The notes under the pieces were generated by a model. It saw only the letters and a program-made list of their open reading frames with translations. It was not told where the DNA came from and ran no database searches. The position numbers and the translations under genes were made by a program. Positions 23,362-31,080 of a stretch of DNA of 32,411 bases are shown here, in pieces. The stretch is from Acidilobaceae archaeon (GTDB lineage: Archaea; Thermoproteota; Thermoprotei_A; Sulfolobales; Acidilobaceae): contig JALWPV010000002.1 in NCBI GenBank assembly GCA_027080775.1, positions 1-32,411 of the forward strand, in the 5' to 3' direction. The stretch's first letter is position 1; each line of letters starts with the position of its first letter.

Positions 23362-25554
23362 GTGGGCTTCTACGACTCGCTGCTGAAGAGGAAGCCGAGG
23401 CTCCTAGACCTGCTAGCCATAGGCGTTATCCTAGCGGTTGCATACTACGCCTACTACAGGGCCTACCCCGCCCTAGCCCACAGCCCTGGGGCGAGGCCTG
23501 GGAGGCTGGATCTCCTCGTGGCGCTCGCAGTGGCCGCCCTGGCCGGCTGGGAGGCCTACAGGGAGGGCCTCGACCCCTACAGGCTGAGGTTCTCCTCGAG
23601 CCTGGGGTTCCTCACGATATACGGCGGCCTCGCGGTCGCCCTCATAGTTCTCCTGGGCCTAACGGGCTCCGCTGGAGCTTTCTCCGTGTTCCTTATGCCC
23701 CTCATAGCGGCCGTTGTGGCGGCAAGGGCTGGAGGGCGCGGGGGGAGGGAGAGGGAGGCCTCGACCCGCGACTCCCTCATACTAGGCTTCGCGGGCTTCT
23801 CCATGAGCTACCTCCTCCTCTTCCTCTTGGCCCCCCTCGCGATAATGCTCGGGTACTCCTTCCTCACGCCTCACGGCGTAGGCCTGGACTGGTTCGTCTC
23901 CATGCTCAACAGCCCCACCTACGTTAACCCCGCCGGGATCCCGGGCGACAAGGCCGTAGCGGTACTCTCCACCCCCACTGGCAAGGAGATACTCATAGAC
24001 GGTAGGGACCACGGGATCATACTGAACTCGCTGATAAACTCGACGCTCGTAACGATATTCACGACTATACTCGGCACCGCTGTTGCGGCTGTCCTCTACA
24101 GGTACGACTTCCCCGGGAAGGAGGCGTTCAAGATCCTCGTGCTCATACCCATGCTAGTGACGCCCTTCATCAACGCCTATGCCATTAAGACACTCGTGGG
24201 CCACGGCGGCCTCCTCTCGATGGTGACGGAGAGGCTCTTCCACGTGAGGATGCAGGTGACGGGCCTGGCCGGTGTGACCCTGGCCCAGACGATGGCGTTC
24301 TACCCGATAGTATACCTCAACGCCTACGCCAGCTTCGCCAACATAGACCCAAGCATGGAGGAGCAGGCCGAGAACCTGGGGGCTAGGGGCCTCAAGCTAT
24401 TCTTCGACGTCCTCCTACCCCTAGCCCTACCCGGCATAATGGCCGGTTCGACACTAGTCTTCATATACAGCCTCGAGGACCTAGGCGCACCAATAGTCTT
24501 CCAGCAGATGAACATGATGAGCCCCACGATATACCACATGCTCCTCACCCAGTACGGGAGCGTCATGCCCGAGATAGCCGCGCTGGGGGTCATAATGCTG
24601 ACCGTGGCCCTCACGGGCTTCATAGCGGCGAAGAGCTTCGTGGGCCTCAGGCCCTATGCGATGCTCAGGCAGAGGATAGGTGAGAAGACCCCGAGGAGGC
24701 TTGGCTGGAAGGGCCTGCTAGTTGTCTACCTAGTCGTTCTACCCTTCATACTGGTAACGGCGTACCCCCAGATAGCTGTGGCCCTGATAGCATTCAAGAT
24801 CATGCCGCCCTACGCATTCAAGATACAGCTCCACGGGGCCACCCTCCACTACATGGAGGCCCTCTTCCGCGACCCCGAGGTCTCCGTCTATCTTAGGAAC
24901 ACATTCCTCTACGCCACCGTTGCGACGGGCATAATCATACTCCTAGCCCTCACGACTGCCTACGCCGCCGCGCGGGGGCGGGGGGCTATACTCGAGGCCC
25001 TGGACGCCATAGCCACCCTACCCCTGGCTATACCCGGCCTCGTGATAGCGGTGGGTTACTTCATATTCTTCGGCTGGCTCGCCCAGGCACTGCACGCGGA
25101 GGCCATAGACCCGGTTAACCCGAACTTCATAGCAGCCATACCCATAATCATAGCCTTCTCCGTCAGAAAGCTGCCCTTCGCCGCGAGGGCGGCCTACGCC
25201 GGCCTGCAGCAGCTGGACGCCTCCCTAGAGGAGGCGGCCATGAGCCTAGGCGCCACCAGGCTGAGGGTCCTCAAGTCCATAGTGCTCCCACTAGTGGGCG
25301 TGAGCCTCCTAGCCGGGGGCATGATAAGCTTCATCTACTGCGCCACCGAGGTAAGCGTGAGCGTCACCATAGGCAACTTGAACCCGAGCTGGTCCCCCAT
25401 GACGGCCTACATGCTGAACCAGTTCGTCGGCGGCACGGCCGGCAACATACCCCTAGTGGCGGCGATGGGGGTCGTTCTCATGCTGGTGCAGCTTGCGGCG
25501 CTCGCCACGGTGAACGCCGTGCTCAAGCAGAGGTACAGCTTCATAGGAATCTAG
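23362..25554 (+). CDS. ABC transporter permease, two fused domains (FbpB-like)
   Basis: This 730-residue membrane protein has two binding-protein-dependent permease domains in one chain, as in FbpB-type ferric transporters. An N-terminal extension adds about three helices (first hydrophobic stretch LLDLLAIGVILAVAYYAYY). Each half carries a cytoplasmic EAA loop that docks the ATPase: EEQAENLGARGLKLFFDVLLP near residue 332 is split as EEQAENLGA then LPLALPGI, and EEAAMSLGA then LPLVGVSL near residue 622. About 14 membrane segments are expected. The N-terminal ~130 residues, including a charged GGRGGREREAS linker, are extra compared with typical members. The start is GTG 23362 after GGGGTAGAGG. 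The ATPase gene begins 28 nt after the stop. Confidence 0.92.
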   Translation: MGFYDSLLKRKPRLLDLLAIGVILAVAYYAYYRAYPALAHSPGARPGRLDLLVALAVAALAGWEAYREGLDPYRLRFSSSLGFLTIYGGLAVALIVLLGLTGSAGAFSVFLMPLIAAVVAARAGGRGGREREASTRDSLILGFAGFSMSYLLLFLLAPLAIMLGYSFLTPHGVGLDWFVSMLNSPTYVNPAGIPGDKAVAVLSTPTGKEILIDGRDHGIILNSLINSTLVTIFTTILGTAVAAVLYRYDFPGKEAFKILVLIPMLVTPFINAYAIKTLVGHGGLLSMVTERLFHVRMQVTGLAGVTLAQTMAFYPIVYLNAYASFANIDPSMEEQAENLGARGLKLFFDVLLPLALPGIMAGSTLVFIYSLEDLGAPIVFQQMNMMSPTIYHMLLTQYGSVMPEIAALGVIMLTVALTGFIAAKSFVGLRPYAMLRQRIGEKTPRRLGWKGLLVVYLVVLPFILVTAYPQIAVALIAFKIMPPYAFKIQLHGATLHYMEALFRDPEVSVYLRNTFLYATVATGIIILLALTTAYAAARGRGAILEALDAIATLPLAIPGLVIAVGYFIFFGWLAQALHAEAIDPVNPNFIAAIPIIIAFSVRKLPFAARAAYAGLQQLDASLEEAAMSLGATRLRVLKSIVLPLVGVSLLAGGMISFIYCATEVSVSVTIGNLNPSWSPMTAYMLNQFVGGTAGNIPLVAAMGVVLMLVQLAALATVNAVLKQRYSFIGI

Positions 25555-25582
25555 CCCCGCGGCCCCGTGGGGGTGGGTGCCC

Positions 25583-26677
25583 ATGACTAGGGTCGAGTTG
25601 AGGGGTGTCACGAAGAGCTTCAAGGGCCAGGTGGTCGTCGATAACGTCTCTTTCACCGTGGAGAGCGGCGAGTTCTTCGTCATACTAGGCCCGAGCGGCT
25701 CGGGTAAGACGACGACCCTCAGGATAATAGCGGGCTTCGTCGAGCCCGACTCCGGCAGCATACTCTTCGACGGGGAGGACGTAACAAGGGCCAGGCCCTA
25801 CGAGAGGGGGACGGCGATGGTGTTCCAGAACTACGCCCTATGGCCCCACATGACGGTCTTCGACAACATAGCGTTTGGCCTCAAGATAAAGAAGGTCCCA
25901 TGGGAGGAGATCAAGAAGAGGGTCAAATGGGCCCTGGAGCTGGTCAGGCTCGAGGGCTACGAGGACCGCTACCCCCACCAGCTCAGCGGGGGCCAGCAGC
26001 AGAGGGTCGCCCTAGCCAGGGCCCTAGTGGTGGAGCCCAGGGTCCTCCTGCTCGACGAGCCCCTCAGCAACCTAGACGCCAAGCTGAGGGTTGAGATGAG
26101 GGAGGAGCTGAAGAGGCTCCAGAGGAGGCTCGGCATAACAACGATATACGTAACGCACGACCAGGTCGAGGCCATGACAATGGCTGATAGGGTTGCGGTG
26201 CTCAACAGGGGGAGGGTCCTCCAGGTGGGAACGCCGATGGACCTCTACTTCAACCCCGCGAACCTCTTCGTCGCCTCCTTCGTTGGGAGGAACAACATCT
26301 TCCCCTGCAGGATCCTCAGCCTCGGAGAGGGCATGGCGGAGGTCGAGGTGCCAGCGCTCAACGCCAGGCTCCGCGGGGTCCCGATGGGCAGGCTGGCCGA
26401 GGGCTCTAGGGCCTACGTAGCTATCAGGCCGGAGTTCCTCCGCCTCCACCCGCCCCGGGAGGGGGAGTACCACGTCCTCGAGGCAACGCTCGAGATGGCT
26501 ATGTTCAGGGGCGATAGGATAGAGGCCCGCTTCACCCTAGCGACGGGCGAGAGCCTCGTCGCCTTCCTAGACCCGGAGGAGCGGGTGAGGCAGGGGGCCC
26601 AGTACAAGCTCTACGTTAAGCAGGCCAACATAAGGATCCTACCCGAGCCCCGGGAGCCCCACGAGATGCCCGACTAG
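25583..26677 (+). CDS. ABC transporter ATP-binding protein (FbpC/PotA/UgpC-like)
   Basis: This 364-residue cytoplasmic ATPase energises the permease encoded just upstream. Motifs in order are Walker A GPSGSGKTTTLR near residue 37, Q-loop VFQNYALWPHMTV, signature HQLSGGQQQRVALARAL, Walker B VLLLDEPLSNLDAKLR, and the H-loop in YVTHDQVEAMTMADR. A C-terminal TOBE domain from about residue 240 (FVGRNNIFPCRIL ... YVAIRPEFLRL) puts it in the CUT1/ferric/polyamine/phosphonate group. ATG 25583 has GGGGGTG 7 nt upstream; GTG 25577 is in frame. It is presumably cotranscribed with the permease gene. A TATA-like element follows its stop, before the phosphoesterase gene. Confidence 0.96.
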   Translation: MTRVELRGVTKSFKGQVVVDNVSFTVESGEFFVILGPSGSGKTTTLRIIAGFVEPDSGSILFDGEDVTRARPYERGTAMVFQNYALWPHMTVFDNIAFGLKIKKVPWEEIKKRVKWALELVRLEGYEDRYPHQLSGGQQQRVALARALVVEPRVLLLDEPLSNLDAKLRVEMREELKRLQRRLGITTIYVTHDQVEAMTMADRVAVLNRGRVLQVGTPMDLYFNPANLFVASFVGRNNIFPCRILSLGEGMAEVEVPALNARLRGVPMGRLAEGSRAYVAIRPEFLRLHPPREGEYHVLEATLEMAMFRGDRIEARFTLATGESLVAFLDPEERVRQGAQYKLYVKQANIRILPEPREPHEMPD

Positions 26678-26690
26678 GCCTCCAACCCCC

Positions 26691-26696
26691 TTAATA
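26691..26696 (+). promoter_or_regulatory. TATA box of the surface phosphoesterase gene
   Basis: TTAATA within CCTTAATAGG lies ~38 nt before GTG 26732 and predicts a leader of about 11 nt. Confidence 0.45.
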
Positions 26697-26731
26697 GGGG
26701 GCGGCCCCAGCCCCACCCGGGTGCCTTCGAG

Positions 26732-28798
26732 GTGAGGGTCGCCCCCTGGATCGCGCTCCTAGTCCTAGGCCTCGCGGCCCTGGCGCCCCTCGCCGGGGCC
26801 CTCCAGTCCCCGCCGCCGCCTGAGAAGGGCCTCAACGGGGTGGTGAGCCCCCTCCCAGCTCTGCCTGCTGTAGCTAACTCGACGAGCGGCTTCAGGATAG
26901 TGGCTGCCAAGGAGGTCTCGAGCGTCGAGGTGTTCACGGTCTACTACAACGCCTCGACGGGGCGCCTAGGGGTCTACTCCAAGGCCTACAAGCCCGTGCT
27001 CCTCTCGAGTGGTGGGGGCCTCTACACCTACGAGGTCAGGGCCAGCCTCCCACCGGGCCTCTACGACCTCTACATAACCTACAAGGACGGCTCCAAGGCC
27101 TTCGACCCCCGCTCCCTCTGGGTCATCCCCAGGGGCCTCGGGAGGGTTAGGGTGATACACCTTACCGACCTCCACTTCGGGGCCGGGGACTCCGACTACA
27201 AGCTCACAGCCTACCTCCTCGCGCAGGCGTTCAACGCCACCCTCATAATAAACACGGGGGACGAGGCCGACACGGCTGACGTGCACCAGTACTACCAGAG
27301 CCTGGCGTACCGGTACACGTTCGCCTACAGCGTGCCCGAGGTCCTGGTGCCGGGGAACCACGACTACCCGCCCGGCAACTTCTACAGGTACTACGGCAAC
27401 ACTACGGTGATCTGCTGGAGGCCCCTCCCATGGCTACTGGTCACGGGCGGCTACACGTGGGAGGTGGGCCACTTCACCGAGGCCCAGATAAGGGCGATAG
27501 CCTCGTGCCTCCAGGCCAACAGTGATGCGGCAGTGAAGATACTCATAATGCACCACCCGGTCTTCTACTGGCAGGGGGCCGTGAAGCTGCCCCCCACGTA
27601 CCCCTTCAAGGACCCGCACAAGGACCCCCATAGCCCCCTCAGCTACTACTGGGGCGCCCCCGAGGTCCTCGAGAAGGGCCTCCTCCGGCAGCTCCTCGAG
27701 TTGATAGTGAAGTACAACGTCACCGTGGTCCTGGCGGGCCACATACACAGGGACCAGTACGTCGTCTACGAGCCCCCGGGCGGTGGGGTGCACTACTTCA
27801 TAACCACAACGACCTCCGGCCACAACAAGGCGAGGCCCAACTACAATGGCGTCCAAGTCATTGACTTCTACCCTAACGGCACCATAAAGTTCCCCTACGC
27901 CCCACCATTCTTCATAGGCTTCAAGAACGCCAGCAGGGCGACGGTCTACAATAGCATACCAACCGACCCCCACCCCAAGAGGGCCCCGAGCGGCTACGTC
28001 TACCTGCACGCCAACCTCATAGTGGGCCCCGGCGCCTACACCCTCATGGTGACTAACAGGTACACCTACCCGCTGGAGAGCGTGGTGGTCCTGCCGCTCC
28101 CAGCCCTCCACGTTGCCCAGGTACTCAACTCGACCACCAAGAAGGGCTCCAGCATCGAGGTCCTCGACTACAGGAACGTCACGCTGCCCACGGGGGCGGA
28201 GTACGCCTTCCTCGCCGTCAAACTCCACGTGGTCCCGCAGAGCAGCGCCACGCTAATGGTAGCGGCGAAGCCCGACAAGGAGCCCCCCAGGGCCTCACTC
28301 GAGTACACGATACCCTCGAAGCCCGTGGCGGGCGAGGGGCTTAGGGTCTTCATAAGGGTAAGCGATGACTCCTCCGGCCTCCTAGGCCAGCCAGCAGTCT
28401 CGGTGGTAGACGACAAGGGTAGGACCGTCAAGGCCCAGGTTCTCATGTACCCCACGAGCGTGCCCGGAGACATGTTCCTCTACATACCCTCGACTCCGAG
28501 CGACGCCTCCTACCTCCTGGTGAAGGTCAGGGCGTCGGACCCGGCGGGCCACACAGGCGTTAGCACGATCAAGATACCCCTAGCCGCCCCACCGGCAACC
28601 ACGACCACGGCGACGCATTCGATGGCGACGAGTACCCACACGACGCAGGCGAGCAGCGCATCCACGCAGGCCGCGAGCACCCCGGCGACGCCGTCAACAA
28701 CCACTGGTAAGGCTAGGAGCAGCGCGCTCGTCTGGGCGGCAGTCGGGGTCGTGATTGTCATAGTAATCGCTGCTGCCGTGCTGCTGGCGAGGCGCTAG
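26732..28798 (+). CDS. Membrane-anchored extracellular metallophosphoesterase
   Basis: This 688-residue calcineurin-like phosphoesterase is exported by an N-terminal signal peptide (residues 5-24) and held by a C-terminal TM segment. An N-terminal beta domain (~50-135) precedes the dimetal catalytic core: DLH (D146, H148), GDE (D177), GNHD (N209-D211), HHP (H274-H275) and GHIH (H337, H339). A beta-rich region to ~590, a Thr/Ser/Ala stalk (~625-660) and the tail ALVWAA ... VLLARR follow. It would hydrolyse a phosphate mono- or diester outside the cell. The position directly after an ABC importer suggests it releases the importer's substrate, or phosphate, which is inference. The start is GTG 26732. 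The stop is interlocked with the RNA ligase stop in CTAG. Confidence 0.9.
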   Translation: MRVAPWIALLVLGLAALAPLAGALQSPPPPEKGLNGVVSPLPALPAVANSTSGFRIVAAKEVSSVEVFTVYYNASTGRLGVYSKAYKPVLLSSGGGLYTYEVRASLPPGLYDLYITYKDGSKAFDPRSLWVIPRGLGRVRVIHLTDLHFGAGDSDYKLTAYLLAQAFNATLIINTGDEADTADVHQYYQSLAYRYTFAYSVPEVLVPGNHDYPPGNFYRYYGNTTVICWRPLPWLLVTGGYTWEVGHFTEAQIRAIASCLQANSDAAVKILIMHHPVFYWQGAVKLPPTYPFKDPHKDPHSPLSYYWGAPEVLEKGLLRQLLELIVKYNVTVVLAGHIHRDQYVVYEPPGGGVHYFITTTTSGHNKARPNYNGVQVIDFYPNGTIKFPYAPPFFIGFKNASRATVYNSIPTDPHPKRAPSGYVYLHANLIVGPGAYTLMVTNRYTYPLESVVVLPLPALHVAQVLNSTTKKGSSIEVLDYRNVTLPTGAEYAFLAVKLHVVPQSSATLMVAAKPDKEPPRASLEYTIPSKPVAGEGLRVFIRVSDDSSGLLGQPAVSVVDDKGRTVKAQVLMYPTSVPGDMFLYIPSTPSDASYLLVKVRASDPAGHTGVSTIKIPLAAPPATTTTATHSMATSTHTTQASSASTQAASTPATPSTTTGKARSSALVWAAVGVVIVIVIAAAVLLARR

Positions 28799-29964
28799 TC
28801 GAGGGGGCTTATGCCGGTCCTCAGTATCTTCCTCAGCTCCTCCTCGCTTTTCTTGTGCTTCAGGAACCTAGCCCTAACGTAGCCCTCCCCCGCCTCTATA
28901 CTCACCACGGATAGGGGGACGCCCATGCCAGCGCTGTAGGCGGTGAACTCCTCCAGCTCCTCCATGCTGGCGAAGGTTAGGGTGAACTCCTCCGCGAGGG
29001 GCTCGCCCCTCGCGAGGGTCCTCACGGCCTCTATGGCTGGCTCGAGGAGGGCGGCGCCGAGCCTCTCGGCCTCGGCCCTCAGCCTATCCTCGTCCCACCC
29101 CTCCTCTATTGCCTTGAATATCTGCCTGAGCACCCTGGGGAATATGAATGTGCGCCCCTCGTCGAAGGGGTACCTCATACCCAGCTCTATGTCGTGGACG
29201 TTCGTGTAGCTCGTAGTATACTTCAGCGGCTCCACCCTGTACTCGGGGTCCTTGAGGACCACCCCCTCCCTGCCGAGCTCCTCGAGGCCCCTAGTCGCCT
29301 CGAGTATCTCCCTCCAGTCATCCTTCAGGAACACGCCCAGCTGGGGCACGTTCCTCAGGCCGGCCTCCTCAGCGAGCCTCCTCCTCTCGGCTACCGGCAG
29401 CGGCTCTAGGCCCCGGGTGAATATGTCGAAGACGAAGTAGTCCCACTCGGGGGCCTCGGGGTAGTAGTAGCGGGTGTAGGGGTTCTCGAGGCCCACAACC
29501 TCCCCCGCTATCACGGCCTCCTCGCCGAGGGCCTCGAAGGCCCTCTCGAGGGCCCTGCCGTACTTCCTCCTCATCCTAGCGGTGGTGTAGGGGCAGATGT
29601 AACCGCCGCGGGTGAAGGCGTAGACCTCTCCCTCTATCCTGGCTACCCTGACGTTGTGGCCGTCCATCTTCTCCTCGACGACTACCTCGTCTATGAAGTG
29701 CCTGGGAACGGCCCTGCCGAGGAGGAGGATCCTCCTGATGTGGGGGTACCCCTCGATGACCCTCACAGCGCCGCTCCTAGTCAAGACGACGCTCGTGCCC
29801 TCGTAGTGCTCGCCCACGTCCCTCCTGAGGACGATGTAGGTCAGGCCGTGGTACCTGAGGACCCTGGAGGCCCTCCCCTCGAGGAGCCTCCGAGCCCTCT
29901 CAACGCTAAGCCCGAGGGCCTCGGCCAGCACGGGCGCGAGGTCAGCCTGCCCACTCGCCTCCAG
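28795..29964 (-). CDS. Archaeal RNA ligase (Pab1020/Rnl3-like)
   Basis: This ATP-dependent RNA ligase of the archaeal homodimeric type joins RNA ends through an enzyme-adenylate. The nucleotidyltransferase motifs are clear: motif I VVEEKMDGHNVRVAR with the adenylated lysine, FTRGGYICPYTT, motif III YFVFDIFTRG, motif IV EGVVLKDP and motif V LKYTTSYT. A C-terminal helical dimerisation domain completes the ~380-390 residues. GTG 29931 has no ribosome site. CTG 29964 lies 6 nt after GGGGGTGG and just after the upstream stop, so I prefer CTG, giving 389 residues with lysine 99 in motif I. It is in a run with UPF0200 and UPF0201 genes, which suggests an RNA-processing theme. Confidence 0.92.
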   Translation of the reverse strand: MEASGQADLAPVLAEALGLSVERARRLLEGRASRVLRYHGLTYIVLRRDVGEHYEGTSVVLTRSGAVRVIEGYPHIRRILLLGRAVPRHFIDEVVVEEKMDGHNVRVARIEGEVYAFTRGGYICPYTTARMRRKYGRALERAFEALGEEAVIAGEVVGLENPYTRYYYPEAPEWDYFVFDIFTRGLEPLPVAERRRLAEEAGLRNVPQLGVFLKDDWREILEATRGLEELGREGVVLKDPEYRVEPLKYTTSYTNVHDIELGMRYPFDEGRTFIFPRVLRQIFKAIEEGWDEDRLRAEAERLGAALLEPAIEAVRTLARGEPLAEEFTLTFASMEELEEFTAYSAGMGVPLSVVSIEAGEGYVRARFLKHKKSEEELRKILRTGISPLD

Positions 29965-29970
29965 CTCTCG

Positions 29971-29978
29971 CCACCCCC
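29971..29978 (-). promoter_or_regulatory. Ribosome binding site that supports a CTG start
   Basis: GGGGGTGG overlaps the last base of the UPF0201 stop codon and lies exactly 6 nt before CTG 29964, the usual spacing in this window. No ATG, GTG or TTG is in frame within reach. Confidence 0.6.
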
Positions 29979-30412
29979 TAGTCCGGCATGTCGTGCTCCC
30001 AGAGGGGCCTCCCGAAGGCTGTGGGGGGCGCGAGCCAGTCGATCACCCTCTCGGGCTCCGGGTGCTCGATGACCACTCTGATAGCTCCCATGGGGCTCTC
30101 CTGGTCGCCGCCGACGAAGCTTATCTTGCCGACGGTGGCGGCCTGCTTGTGGAGGTAGAACACTATCCTCCCCTGCCCCGCCCCCCTCTTGAGGACGCTC
30201 CTCGCGGCGTCCAGGATCCTCTGCTCCCTGAGGAGCCTGTGGAGCCTCCTGAGCCCCGCTATGCCTGCAGTGGCGACTAGGAGCTTCGTCCTACCGGCCT
30301 CCTCGACGTGGTAGTCCTCGATGTCCACTATCGACTTGACGGCCGCGAGCACCTTCTCGAGTGACTCGGTAGGCCTAACCTCCGCCTCCACTACAACCCT
30401 CCCACGAGCCAT
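29978..30412 (-). CDS. UPF0201 family protein
   Basis: This 144-residue archaeal protein of the UPF0201 (COG1325) family, with a ribosomal-protein-like fold, is often discussed as an RNA-binding, possibly exosome-associated factor. Family features seen are VEAEVRPTESLEKVLAAVKSI at the N-terminus, LRRLHRLLREQRILDAARSVL in the middle and the C-terminal WLAPPTAFGRPLWEHDMPD split as WLAPPTAFG and LWEHDMPD. No catalytic residues are evident. ATG 30412 has GGAGGAGC 6 nt upstream and lies inside the 3' end of the UPF0200 gene (38-nt overlap), which points to translational coupling. RNA ligase follows immediately. Confidence 0.93.
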   Translation of the reverse strand: MARGRVVVEAEVRPTESLEKVLAAVKSIVDIEDYHVEEAGRTKLLVATAGIAGLRRLHRLLREQRILDAARSVLKRGAGQGRIVFYLHKQAATVGKISFVGGDQESPMGAIRVVIEHPEPERVIDWLAPPTAFGRPLWEHDMPD

Positions 30413-30956
30413 GGCGTAGCTCCTCCGCTACCCTGGAGACCTGGGCCTCCAGCTCCCCGAGCCCCCACTCGTTGACGATCATGTAGTCGGCGAGGGCTAT
30501 AAGCTCCCCCACCCCGAAGTCGAGGTTCGCCCGGTCCCTGAGCCTCAGCGCCTCCCAGCCAGTCTCCCCCGGCCTCCCCCGGGCCCTCAGACGCTCCAGC
30601 CTCGTCCTGGGGGAGGCGTGGACCGCGAGCACGCAGACCCTGCCGAGCCTCGCGAGCACCGGGATCTCCTCGGGGCTCCTCGCGCCCTCCACTATAGCGC
30701 AGCCAGCCTCCCGGACGGCCCTAGAGACGTCGTCCAGCACGAGTAGGGCCACAGCCCCCCTGCCGTGCTCCCTCCTCAGCTCGGCGGCCAGCCCCTCAAT
30801 GTTCTCGGGGGTGGGCTCAAGGCCCCTCCTGGCGGCCTCCCTCCTAACGGCGTCGCCCATGGAGACCACGGGGCAGCCCAGGGCGCCCGAGAGCATCCTC
30901 GACACCGTGGACTTCCCAGACGCGGGCATACCTACGACAGCCAGGATCCACGGCAT
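30375..30956 (-). CDS. UPF0200 P-loop nucleotide kinase-like protein
   Basis: This P-loop kinase of about 193 residues in the archaeal UPF0200 family is related to dephospho-CoA and nucleoside monophosphate kinases. Walker A is VVGMPASGKSTVSRML at the N-terminus; VVSMGDAVRREA and IVEGARSPEEI follow, then lid-like arginines (RTRLERLRARGRPGE) and LRDRANLDFGVGELIALADYMIVNE. The substrate is not established. The open frame reaches ATG 31025, but that lies upstream of the predicted start of transcription and adds Pro/Gly-rich non-family sequence. ATG 30956, with GGTG nine bases before it, matches the family N-terminus. It is the first gene of the UPF0200-UPF0201-RNA ligase run, divergent from nurA. 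Confidence 0.88.
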   Translation of the reverse strand: MPWILAVVGMPASGKSTVSRMLSGALGCPVVSMGDAVRREAARRGLEPTPENIEGLAAELRREHGRGAVALLVLDDVSRAVREAGCAIVEGARSPEEIPVLARLGRVCVLAVHASPRTRLERLRARGRPGETGWEALRLRDRANLDFGVGELIALADYMIVNEWGLGELEAQVSRVAEELRHGSWEGCSGGGG

Positions 30957-31033
30957 GCCAACAGGCACCGGGCGCGGAGCCCGGGCCCCCGGGAGGCTAA
31001 TAGCCTCGAGGCCCCCCGGCTCCATGGGGCCCC

Positions 31034-31040
31034 TATATTA
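31034..31040. promoter_or_regulatory. TATA element between UPF0200 and nurA
   Basis: TATATTA is the only AT-rich stretch between the divergent genes. It lies ~40 nt before ATG 31081 (or 26 nt before GTG 31063, which would then be leaderless), and ~80 nt before ATG 30956. It may serve both directions. Confidence 0.45.
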
Positions 31041-31080
31041 TGGTAATACCGCTACTGTAGGGGTGGAGGAGCGCGGCGAC

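Noticed and set aside
23280-23927. 215-codon frame overlapping the start of the permease gene
   Set aside because: It is Pro/Arg-rich, shifted relative to the permease frame with its clear membrane helices, and has no family motif.
27434-28228. 264-codon minus-strand frame within the phosphoesterase gene
   Set aside because: It is a shadow frame of a GC-rich gene, full of Gly/Val/Glu/Asp runs and without a motif; the phosphoesterase on the + strand has all catalytic motifs.
30799-31062. Upstream extension of nurA to a TTG/ATG near 30799
   Set aside because: The segment is antisense to the UPF0200 kinase gene and lies before the TATATTA promoter. It is low-complexity Pro/Arg sequence.
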